The position numbers were made by a program, and so were the translations under genes. 64,000 bases of DNA from Luidia sarsii (lineage: Eukaryota; Echinodermata; Asteroidea; Paxillosida; Luidiidae): contig OX465111.1 in the NCBI GenBank assembly GCA_949987565.1, positions 715,001 to 779,000 of the forward strand. The letters run 5' to 3'. Of this stretch, positions 44,061 through 53,840 are shown one piece after another. Positions within the stretch are counted from its first letter, which is position 1. Each line of letters opens with the position of its first letter. The notes under the pieces are model-generated. The model was not told where the DNA came from and ran no database searches. It saw nothing but the letters and a program-made list of their open reading frames with translations.

Positions 44061-44112
44061 CCTTCATCTCTCACCTTGCTTCTGGAAGAAAGCTGGAGAC
44101 AACTTAGAAAAG

Positions 44113-44702
44113 GTATCCAGTTGAATCTGTCTGGTTATTTCATGCATTGATTGTATGTAAATTTGACTAAACCGATCCATCAAAGCTCCGTCCACCATAG
44201 TAACTGTGGAAGTTATGACCATGAAATGCTACTTGTTCATGCACATGGAATTCAGCCATCTGGGTAGCATGATTACCCATGAAAAAGGATGAATTTAAGA
44301 ACAGAACAACAATTTTGCCTGAACTGGATTTTTCACCCAGGCATAAGGTTTTGTGTGAGTGCTGTACCAACCACCCATGACAAAAACAAATCCCAGATGA
44401 CTACCATGTCTTCAGCTGATTTCAGTTTCCATTGAGGTTTGTCTTTGCCTCTGATAATTGTCAGACATGTGCTGTTACATCTTGCCACTGCTCAGTTGTG
44501 AGTGTGTGGGGACTGAAGTCTCTCTGAGTTTCACTGTGCGTGGCTGGGATTTATGTGGTCCAAATCCTGCATTACACTGTAATAGCAGGAGATGGATATG
44601 GGAGGATTTGAGAAATGTATGCACTTCAAGCATCCAACAAAAGTGTTGAGTCATCATAGATATAACATTATGTTTGCATCAAGGAGAATGTAATTCAATG
44701 CT
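44113..44702. other. Unique sequence, no feature recognised
   Basis: AT-rich; no exon or repeat identified. Confidence 0.4.
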
Positions 44703-44867
44703 CAAGGGTTTGCCCTGCTTGATGTAAGAAGCTCTGATCAGTGCTCAGTGCTTTGTCCAAGGGTTTGCCCTGCTCGATGTAAGAAGCTCTGATCAGTGCT
44801 CAGTGCTTTGTCCAAGGGTTTGCCCTGCTTGATGTAAGAAGCTCTGATCAGTGCTCAGTGCTATGTC
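44703..44867 (+). repeat. 55-bp tandem repeat, 3 copies
   Basis: Unit starts CAAGGGTTTGCCCTGCTTGA and ends AGTGCTCAGTGCTTTGTC. The unit end resembles the 3' part of SINE family B, which lies directly to the right, so the repeat likely arose by amplification of a SINE tail. Confidence 0.85.
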
Positions 44868-44990
44868 CAATGCCTGATGAAAAAACATCAGGCAGCTTGG
44901 GCGGGATTTGAACCCGCAACTCCTGCTTTCTTGTGCAGACATCTTAATCACTTGACCACCAACCTGGTCGAGGTCATGTGGTGGATAAAC
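44868..44990 (-). mobile_element. tRNA-derived SINE, family B
   Basis: Minus strand: AGGTTGGTGGTCAAGTGATT (A-box region), TTGCGGGTTCAAATCCCGCC (perfect B box with T-arm), then AAGCTGCCTGATG. Confidence 0.75.
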
Positions 44991-46524
44991 AAAAATTTAA
45001 AAGTCGCTTAGCCCTATTGCTTCATAGGGTTAATTCTGGGTATTTCCCCAAACATGTTTTGAATGAAAGGATCATATCACTTGAACCTGAAACCTAACTG
45101 TCAAATCCTGTATTCTAGTGTAAAAATATGGGACAGATCTGGAAAGATTGGTGGTGCACAGTGCAGTAGTTGTGCTGCCAAATCATGGAGGCCTATCACT
45201 GTAGTCTTGTCATGGACTAATGCATTGGTACTTGTTTGTTGTCATTTTCATATATCATACAGGTGACATTTCCTGAGGCAGACCACAAGATGAACCCCTG
45301 GCAGAGAATGCAGCATGTGGATAGGATTGGTGCCATGGTTAGCATCACAGTACAAGCCCAGCATCATCCCTTAGGGCTAACCAGACTCGCGTCATACATG
45401 CGCTCATTGTATTAGTCTTGAACTCTTGTGGCAACAATTGGGAACGTTAATGATAGAAGATTGTTTGCACAATGAACATTATGACATGTGTTACCAGTGA
45501 AAACTGCAAGAACAGCCATTTGGCATTTCCCTCATAAACCTTTGCATCATGCCTTAATGATGTACCATAGTGCAAGTCTTTTGTGGAAACCTTGCTGTTC
45601 AAACTTCTTAATCCTCAGACATCATGATGCTCAAATTGCTTATGCTTGAATTTGCCTTTAAAAGGTGTTCTTTGTATGCAGCACATTGTGCGTGTCTAAA
45701 TGAAAAGGGAAATATGTGAACAAAGAATTCCAATAGAGATGTAAAGATTTACTGTTGTATTAACTGGACAAATTTGGTCTTGTGTGGGCGCTGTTTTTAC
45801 ATTTAGACATAGTGCATTCAATTTCTTCCCTATTGCTTACAAGTGATTTTTCCCCCGGATGAATAACGTCAACTGCATTTTGCAGCATTAAACAAAATCT
45901 TGGTTTAGTTCAGACACCGCACTATTGAGTGTTGGTGAATGGTAATAATAGTCTCTTTACAATTGCTGTCCGTAATTTGGGCAGCAAAACTGCCGACAAT
46001 TCCAAAACATGGCATCTCCATAAATTATTACTTTTGGGAAAGAGAAGCAAATCCAAACTGCTGTCATTCCACCACGCTGTCGCATTTTGTTCTTTAAAAA
46101 AAGAACTCCCTCTGGGTACTTTATCACATCCCCCTTTTTTCCTGAAGACTACCAATCTTGTCCTCCCATGTACCAAGTTTTAGCCATAATTCATACCTAG
46201 TACAGGCTCATGTATGTATGACAACTATCAGAGCCAAACATAATGCAATGTTTCTAGCGTAAGCATAGAGAACTCATTGAGTGCACTATTAGCTCCAACA
46301 ATGTCTGATTATCTTTAGCACAATGTGATCCCTATGCATGACTGGGGCTGTTATAAAGGTTTAAACTCATAGTAGCTTATCAGGTTAAGTAGGTGAGCTG
46401 ACTACTCATGTGATTTGATTCCTGCCTGGTTATTGTTGCAATAAGGCTACATACTGACACTACAACATTTACATACATAGTACATACATGCTCATGTTCC
46501 TTGGGTCCTTGGTGTGAACTAACA
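44991..46524. other. Unique AT-rich region, no gene recognised
   Basis: An acceptor-like site (CATATATCATACAG at 45262) is followed by a 54-codon open stretch ending in TAG near 45410, with no similarity I recognise. Overlapping plus/minus frames at about 45.92-46.18 kb look accidental. Confidence 0.35.
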
Positions 46525-46582
46525 TGCAATCCGTCTAATCCTCTAATCATCCAATCCTCTAATCTTCTAATCCTCTAATCCC
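46525..46582 (+). repeat. Short tandem repeat of CTCTAAT units
   Basis: Seven imperfect 8- to 9-bp units (TCTAATCC, TCTAATCA, TCTAATCT). Confidence 0.6.
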
Positions 46583-46847
46583 TCTGATGTCTGCAACAGT
46601 CTTGTAATGAGGCCTTTTCCAAATCCTGTCTTAGGCTCTGGCTCTGGCTTGGTCCCTATTTATCTTACCTGTTTTGAAGGCTTTATAATAGCGAAGCCTT
46701 TGGTTGCCGCTTTTGAAAAAAAAAGGCCCTAAACTTCAACTCCAACAAAGTATCCCAGCTTTAACTGAAGCCGGAGCCTAAGCCAGGTTTTGGAAAAAAG
46801 CCCCTGATGTGATTGTTCACAAATCTTTTTGGAAAGAATTTGAAATA

Positions 46848-47016
46848 CAGTGGAACGCCGCTATAACGGACGCCGATATACCAAACATTCGGCTATAACG
46901 AACTTGCCCTTTGGCTCCCGATTTTTGTGTACAAAATGTGTTGCCGCAACTGCTAATGAACAAAACCAAACAATTTCCATGGATCCCAGGATGTTCGTTA
47001 TAGCAACGCTCCACTG
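46848..47016. mobile_element. Tigger/pogo-like MITE with TA target duplication
   Basis: Ends CAGTGGAACGCCGCTATAAC and GTTATAGCAACGCTCCACTG are inverted and flanked by TA on both sides; length 169 bp. The terminal CAGTGG/CCACTG and TA duplication are typical of the pogo/Tigger group. Fragments of the same family border the GA-rich arrays at 52635, 53802, 56538 and 59129. Confidence 0.8.
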
Positions 47017-47029
47017 TACTTCATCCACT

Positions 47030-47450
47030 TTGTGTGATCCCTAAACTGCTGTAGCCAGGTTTACAACAATTGATCATTTGCATTTGAATGAAAACAGGGG
47101 CGTTATCCCTGGAGATATGCAGCAGTTAATGGTTGAATTGCCTCTGACTGGCACCCCACCCTGGCAAAGACCAGTTGACTATTTAGGGAGGCCACCATCA
47201 AAGGGCTGGATAGCTCAGATGGTAAGAGCACTGGTGTGCCAAAGACTAGTTGACTATTTAGGGAGGCCACCATCTAAGGGCTGGATAGCTCAGATGGTAA
47301 GAGCACTGGTGTGCCAAAGACTAGTTGACTATTAGGGAAGGCCACCATCTAAGGGCTGGATAGCTCAGATGGTGAGAGCGCTGGTGTGCCAAAAACTGGT
47401 TGACTATTTAGGAGGGCCACCATCTAAGGGCTGTATAGCTCATGGTAAGA
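47030..47450 (+). mobile_element. SINE family A with its head amplified in tandem (~4 units of 75 bp)
   Basis: A full upstream head (GTGATCCCTAAACTGCTGTA; GGAGATATGCAGCAGTTAAT) is followed by four units, each holding AGACTAGTTGACTATTTAGG, CCACCATCTAAGGGCTGGAT and the A box TAGCTCAGATGGTAAGAGC. B boxes are missing in the repeated units. Confidence 0.8.
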
Positions 47451-47619
47451 ATTGCTGTTCCATTCCAAAGTCTTGTTCCAGTCATATTTTCTTTCTCAAT
47501 ATGCTTTTATTTGTCCAATTCAGTTTTCATTTACTTTCAAAGATGATACATACATGACATACATGTACATGTACAACCACAAAAGTGGCCCGAGTGCCAG
47601 TGAACACACACACACACTT

Positions 47620-47735
47620 CATCAGGCAGGAGTCACGGGTTCAAATCCTGCTTGAGCTGCCTGTATCTTTCGTCAGCAGGCAATCAGGGAAAGCACTGAG
47701 CATTCAGTGCTAATAGGGCAATTTTCCCATTGAAT
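47620..47735 (+). mobile_element. SINE family B, 3' part
   Basis: CAGGAGTCACGGGTTCAAAT (B box), GAGCTGCCTGTATCTTTCGT, CAGCAGGCAATCAGG and AAGCACTGAGC. The A-box half is missing. Confidence 0.65.
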
Positions 47736-47811
47736 TACATTCTCCTTGACACAACAAATCTTATAATTATGCTATGTGGTATATTTACATTACATTCAAA
47801 TCCACGACACA

Positions 47812-47940
47812 ACTTCAACCAGCTCAAGTGGTTAGGGCATCTGCACTAGAATGCGGAAGTCACAGTTTCAAATCCTACTTGATGAGCTACCTGTATTTTG
47901 TTCAGCAGGCAGTTAGGCAAAGCACTGATTCTACTTTGAA
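47812..47940 (+). mobile_element. SINE family B, near full length
   Basis: ACCAGCTCAAGTGGTTAGGG (A-box part), CAGTTTCAAATCCTA (B box), GAGCTACCTGTATTTTGTTC and GCAGGCAGTTAGGCAAAGCA. Confidence 0.7.
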
Positions 47941-50469
47941 TTGGGCACAAACCGCATGATCCATTGCAGTCTGAATTAAGTTGTGTAATTGTTGCGATCA
48001 AAAACATACTGACTATGCATATGAACATGTATATTGTTTTATGAATTAAATATAAATAAATTTGTGATGTGACCACATCAGTGCTGTTGTTGCCAGTAGC
48101 CATAAATATTGGATTAAGACACTTGAAACCTATTAGGGCTTTTTAGCCAGTTGGGACATTCAAATTGACAAAAACTCCAGTTCGATACAGATGCATTTGC
48201 CACCTGACAATTGGCTTTTGTTGCCTGCCTGATCCACCCCAAAAGGTTTTGAATAAGTTCTGTCAATCCATTTCCTAAGACATTGCTTTTGATATCTGTT
48301 TTACTACCTAAAACAGCATATATAGTAGAACTCTTAGAAATGATTATAGAAGAACCTCAAAGAGATGATTAAAATATGTCACTTCTGAAAGTTTATTTCA
48401 TGTTTACAATGGAGAAATAATGGAAGGGTATCCAAAAGGAGAACTTTATTATAAATATTTGAAGTTCAAACTTCAAAAATGTTGTAAACTGTACTGACAG
48501 ACTTAAACGACAAAAAAGCAAAGCTGAATCATTTACAGGTTCCTACGTGTTGATCCTTTCAGCACTTATCACGCAGTATTTACATGGAAGTTCTTTTGTG
48601 TTGTATTGAATATATATATCTGGCCCAACCTTATTAACAATGGCCACTCAAAGTGCATCAGGCCGCTTGAACCTGGGAGGTCTGTGGCCCAATAGGCCAT
48701 CCAAATTTGACAGAAGATAACCTACATAATGCATTATAACACTAAAATGCAAAAGTGTCAATTATGGGCTACCAAAAGATCTATTTGACCAACTGGGTAT
48801 AGGCCCTACACTCTGGTATTCACAAAGTTTGCAGCAAATCCAACGATCTCCTCAAGTGAACTATGGAAATCGTCTTTGATTTCCGGGTTTGTTTGCTTCA
48901 AATTTGGGCCAAAATTCTGGAAATTTCAAATAATCCAAATATCAATCGAAGTAAGATTTGTTTAAAGATCAGGCCTTGTTATATCTTGTTTATAGATTAC
49001 ATAAATCAGCGTATTCAAGTCAATAAGGACTACATGTACATGCACATTATTACTTTAGTATGCAAACATGTTGCCAACTGCTGAGTGCGGACTACAATGA
49101 CCAAAATTAGTTTATTCTTGTTTACAAAGGCAGAGAAAGAACAGAAACAATGTTCAATGAAGGCTTGGATATTGACAGTTTTGTTCCAACTTAAGTAATA
49201 AGTTTTGTTACAACAATGTGAAATCAAAAATTAGGACCTTTCTCAAAGGCAGAATGAGAATGGTAGCATGTTTAAAGTGCACATCTAAAACTCAATAATG
49301 AACAAAGTATTTTGACTTTTGACTTTTCAACTGGAACTTTATTGTCCAAAGAAAAAGTTTAGTCACAAAGTATTCCAGTTGATTTCACATTAAATTAATG
49401 GTAAAGAAGTAAACATTAAACACAAGTGACACTAATGGGAAAAAAAATAAGATTATAATAACCAGATTAAATCGGAATTGAACAAAGTAAAGATGGCGTT
49501 GTTGTGATCCCATTTCTCCTAAAAAGTTTGGAGATTGTTGCAGGATTTATAAAAGAAGAATTTGGTTAAAATTTTGTATTTAAGTCGATTCCACCAGAAA
49601 ACATAAGGATTACAAAATTGGGACTTTAAATATAACCAATATATTACGGATTTTAAACCAAGTTTTCTTTACCATTTTTGTGATTATTTAAACGTTCCTA
49701 TCCAGTTTAAAAGCTTATCATTTAATATCCGTGGACATTATTATTATTTTTGTGTGCTATTTTCACAATTTATTTAAAACAATTCCAAGCAAGTTTTCCT
49801 TTCCTTTGAATTAGTGTTTTGTTGAAAAATTGAGTTTTTGAAAATAAATTCCTGAGTATTGTGAATTACATCATACTATAATATCAAGTTCTTTTAATGA
49901 GTACATTTGTTTATTTCCCTCAAATGTTGACGAAAATTAGCACATTGACTTTTACATGTCTAATGAGTCCAGGTATCTGACTGAAACGACCAATAACATT
50001 GGCACCAGACTATTTTTGCTATTTGACGGGACCAGACTAAATTTCACACTTACTTTGGCACCAGACTATTACATTACATTTGTTTGTTTGTACCAATTAG
50101 GGGGAAAACCCAAATTAACAGTTTGTGTTGTTTGGGTACCAGACTATCCATTATCATGGTAAAATGCAGCCATGTGAAAATTTGCACAAATGTCTACCAT
50201 AGAAGTCAAATTATAATGCTTCACAGAAGGCTCTTCAACTAGGTTACATCTAGAGGCACACACTAAGAGGCTGCTTGTAGCTGGCTTGATGCAAATCAGG
50301 CTTGAGTGCATTCAGAAGTATGGTAGCAGCGAAGTGGTATGAGTAGTTCAGAAGGCCCTTCAACAAAGTTACTTCAGCAGGCTATCACTAAGATGCCTCT
50401 TGAATGTAGGTTCCAATTGCAACATCTATCAGGAAGGCTTCCAAGCTCCAGACTCTCCTAGTCTTCAAC
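47941..50469. other. AT-rich region without recognised genes
   Basis: Long AT-rich stretch. A short family 3 fragment (AGGACCTTTCTCAAAGGCAG) lies near 49234. Repeated CACCAGACTA/ACCAGACTAT motifs at 50.00-50.15 kb are a degenerate short repeat. Confidence 0.45.
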
Positions 50470-50479
50470 TGCTAGACTC

Positions 50480-51345
50480 GAGAAGTCCCTGGCCTCCAAC
50501 ATCCAACCCTCAAACCCCAAGTCCCAGGCCTCCAACATCCAACCCTCAGACCCCAAGTCCCAGGCCTCCAACATCCAACCCTCAGACCCCAAGTCCCAGG
50601 CCTCCAACATCCAACCCTCAGACCCCAAGTCCCAGGCCTCCAACATCCAACCCTCAGACCCCAAGTCCCAGGCCTCCAACATCCAACCCTCAGACCCCAA
50701 ATCCCAGGCCTTCAACATCCAACCCTCAGACCCCAAGTCCCAGACCCCAAGTCCCAGGCCTCCAACATCCAACCCTCAGACCCCAAATCCCAGGCCTTCA
50801 ACATCCAACCCTCAGACCCCAAGTCCCAGGCCTCCAACTTCCAGCCCTCAGACCCCAAGTCCCAGGCCTTCAACTTCCAGCCCTCAGACCCCAAGTCCCA
50901 GGCCTCCAACATCCAACCCTCAGACCCCAAGTCCCAGGCCTCCAACATCCAACCCTCAGACCCCAATTCCCAGGCCTCCAACTTCCAGCCCTCAGACCCC
51001 AAGTCCCAGGCCTTCAACTTCCAACCCTCAGACCCCAAGTCCCAGGCCTCCAACTTCCAACCCTCAGACCCCAAGTCCCAGGCCTCCGACTTCCAGCCCT
51101 CAGACCCCAAGTCCCAGGCCTCCAACTTCCAACCCTCAGACCCCAAGTCCCAGGCCTCCGACTTCCAGCCCTCAGACCCCAAGTCCCAGGCCTCCAACTT
51201 CCAGCCCTCAGACCCCAAGTCCCAGGCCTCCAACTTCCAACCCTCAGACCCCAAGTCCCAGGCCTCCAACTTCCAACCCTCAGACCCCAAGTCCAGGCCT
51301 CCAACTTCCAGCCCTCAGACCCCCAAGTCCTGGCCCTCAGACCCT
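50480..51345 (+). repeat. 36-bp minisatellite, ~24 copies
   Basis: Unit core TCCAACATCCAACCCTCAGA plus CCCCAAGTCCCAGGCC. Unit variants CATCCAA and CTTCCAG are distributed in blocks. Because 36 is divisible by 3 an open frame of 337 codons (50400-51413, Pro-rich 12-residue period) spans it, but there is no splice, promoter or similarity support for a protein. Confidence 0.9.
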
Positions 51346-51461
51346 CAGTCGGCCAAGGGTACCCCCTTGCGATCCTGAGAGCGAGCAAAGCTCGAAAATT
51401 TTCTAAGTGTTGAGACCCTAAGGTTTAAATATACGAAAACTTGTTATTTTTTTAAGAAAGC

Positions 51462-51535
51462 AAGTAGCAGAGTGGTAAAAGAGAAGGACTCCCAAGCTAC
51501 AGGTCCCCGGTTCCAGTCCTACCCTACGCAACTCT
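51462..51535 (+). mobile_element. tRNA-like sequence (SINE head), plus strand
   Basis: GTAGCAGAGTGGTAAAAGAG as A box and CCCCGGTTCCAGTCCTACCC as B box. Faces a similar sequence on the minus strand 50 bp away. Confidence 0.5.
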
Positions 51536-51584
51536 ACTATTTTTTAATTTTTAATTTATTTTTTTAAATTTTTTTAAAAAATCC

Positions 51585-51658
51585 CCTGCGCCCACCGGGA
51601 CTGGAACCTGGGGTCCCAGCCTGGGAGCCAGCAGCCCGACCGGCTGGGCTACAGGCCT
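51585..51658 (-). mobile_element. tRNA-like sequence (SINE head), minus strand
   Basis: Minus strand: CTGTAGCCCAGCCGGTCGGG (A box) and CCCCAGGTTCCAGTCCCGGT (B box), then GCGCAGGGG and an A/T tail. Convergent with 51462-51535 over an AT-only spacer. Confidence 0.5.
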
Positions 51659-51734
51659 CTTCAAGAAAACTTTCTCGGACCTTATATATAAACCTTAGGT
51701 TGGATAATTTGTACAAAAAAAAAAAATCAGCAGG

Positions 51735-52155
51735 GCTGATGCCCCCTGACCTCATTAGAATAACAAAAAACATTTGCATATTCATTTTTTCCAAGCAAAG
51801 GGTACTGCACTGTAGTAGAGCTCATGACCCATGACCTAATTTAAATAACAAAAGAAAACATTTGCATATTCATTTTTTCCAAGCTAAGGTACTGCGCTGT
51901 AGTAGGGCTCATGACCCATGACCTCATTTAAATAACAGAAAACATTTGCATATTCATGTTTTTAAAAATAAGGGTACTGTGCTGTAGTAGGGCTCATGAC
52001 CCATGACCTCATTTAAATAACAACAGAAAAGATTTGCATATTCATGTTTTTAAAAATAAGGGTACTACCCTGTAGTAGGGCTCATGACCCATGACCTCAT
52101 TTAAATAACAAAAGGGATCATTTGCATATGATTAAAATTCTCAAAATCAGGATAC
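51735..52155 (+). repeat. ~87-bp tandem repeat, ~5 copies
   Basis: Period 85-88 bp (GGTACTG at 51801, 51888, 51973, 52061, then a variant near 52149). Each unit holds CATGACCCATGACCTCATTT, AAATAACA and ATTTGCATATTCAT. Confidence 0.88.
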
Positions 52156-52494
52156 TGCAGCGTTTATTTGACGCAATATCTTCAATTTCAAATCAATCAC
52201 ACTAGCAATAACACCAACAAATGTGTTGTGTTGCAACCAATTATGGCAATATGGCAATTACTGTATGGCAAACAATAAGCAATATAATAAACATGACCCT
52301 CACGTTACCCTTTATAAACCAAATTTGTGAACAAAATTACAGGTGTTTTTTCATTCTTTCAAAATGAAGTTGTCAGTACCAAGTAGACGTATCAGTTTAA
52401 GCCTCAGACACAGAACGGTGCCCTTTATAAGAAAGATTATGATACATTTAAAATCAACAATACAGTTTTGCTATGCAAGGTTTTTGTATAGACA

Positions 52495-52634
52495 AATGTG
52501 CTATAAAATGTGCTATGCTGGTAAATACGTCACAAACTTTATTCAAACAAGCCTCTCTTCAATAATTAAAATGAATAGTATTGGACAGACAAAATTCAAC
52601 TTAACACAAGGAAATGTCAAACTGTATCATATAA
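52495..52634 (+). repeat. Array boundary block, partial copy 1
   Basis: AAATGTGCTATGCTGGTAAA to ACACAAGGAAATGTCAAACT matches 53476, 56213 and 58804. Followed by an internal piece of the Tigger-like MITE (TTGGCTCCCAATTTTTGTGT). Confidence 0.75.
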
Positions 52635-52689
52635 CGAACAGGTCTGTTGGCTCCCAATTTTTGTGTACAAAATTATCTTACAAAAGAAG

Positions 52690-53460
52690 AAGAGTTAAGA
52701 GGCAAGAGAAAGGGAGGGAAGAGTAGATGGGAAGGAGAAGAGGACGGGAGTTGAGGGGGAGAAGAGGACGAAAAAATACATGTAGGATGACAAAATGACG
52801 ATGGGGAAAAGAAGACAAGGTGGAGAAGGCTAGGACAAGGTGGAGGAGAAGATGAGGTGGAGGAGAATAGGATGAGGGGAAGAGAATAGGACGAGGGGGA
52901 GAAGAAGATGAGGGGGAGGACAATAGGATGAGGGGAGGACAATAGGACAAGGGGGAGAAGAGGACGAGGTGAAGACTAGGACGAGGTGGAGAAGACGAGG
53001 TGGAGGAGAATAGGATGAGGGGAGGACAATAGGACGAGGGGGAGAAGAGGACGAGGGGGAGAAGACTAGGACAAGGCGGAGGAGAAGATGAGGTGGAGGA
53101 GAATAGGATGAGGGGAGGACAATAGGACAAGGGGGAGAAGAGGACGAGGTGAAGAAGACTAGGACAAGGCGGAGGAGAAGATGAGGTGGAGGAGAATAGG
53201 ATGAGGGGAGGACAATAGGACAAGGGGGAGAAGAGGACGAGGTGAAGAAGACTAGGACAAGGCGGAGGAGAAGATGAGGTGGAGGAGAATAGGATGAGGG
53301 AGAGGACAATAGGACGAGGGGGAGAAGAAGACGAGGTGAAGAAGACTAGGACAAGGCAAAGAAGAAGATGAGGGGAGGAGATTAGGATGAGGTGGAGGGG
53401 AATAGGACAAGGCGGAGGAGAAGACGAGAGGGAGAAGAATAGGACGAGGTATAGAAATGG
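52690..53460 (+). repeat. GA-rich minisatellite array 1
   Basis: Purine-rich units (AAGAAGACTAGGACAAGGCG, then GAGGAGAAGATGAGGTGGAG and AATAGGATGAGGGGAGGACA), basic period about 93 bp. On the minus strand it reads as Ser/Pro/Leu-rich open frames with no biological meaning. Confidence 0.92.
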
Positions 53461-53475
53461 TATAGATACTTCTAA

Positions 53476-53840
53476 GTTCAAATGTGCTATGCTTGTAAAT
53501 ATGTCACAAACTTTATTCAAACAAGCCTCTCTACAAGAATTAAAATGAATAGTATTGGACAGACAAAATTCAACTTAACACAAGGAAATGTCAAACTGTA
53601 TCATTGATCGTTTTGCATGAAGACAATCAGTTTAAATAGTTATTTAATTAAACAATCAAATAGAACAGATTCAATCATTCCATTTATAAAATATGAGTAA
53701 AAATCCAATGAGTTGCCATGAGAATTGAACAGTGCCCTCTACAACACCTGAACAAGAGCTATTGCCAATATCATTCAACTTAAACAGGCAAATTGCATAT
53801 ACAGTGGAACATCGCTATAACAAACACTGATATACCAAAG
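53476..53840 (+). repeat. Array boundary block, copy 2, ending in a Tigger-like MITE terminus
   Basis: ~320 bp of unique AT-rich sequence, then CAGTGGAACATCGCTATAAC at 53802, ending ATATACCAAAG where the next array starts. Confidence 0.8.

Larger units (their letters stand above)
41721..44112 (+). ncRNA. Candidate plus-strand exon made of minisatellite B
   Basis: A pyrimidine tract and acceptor (TTTTGATCTCCACAG) precede the array by about 100 nt; a donor-like GAAAAG|GTATCC follows it. Same arrangement as at 26783-28365. Confidence 0.25.
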
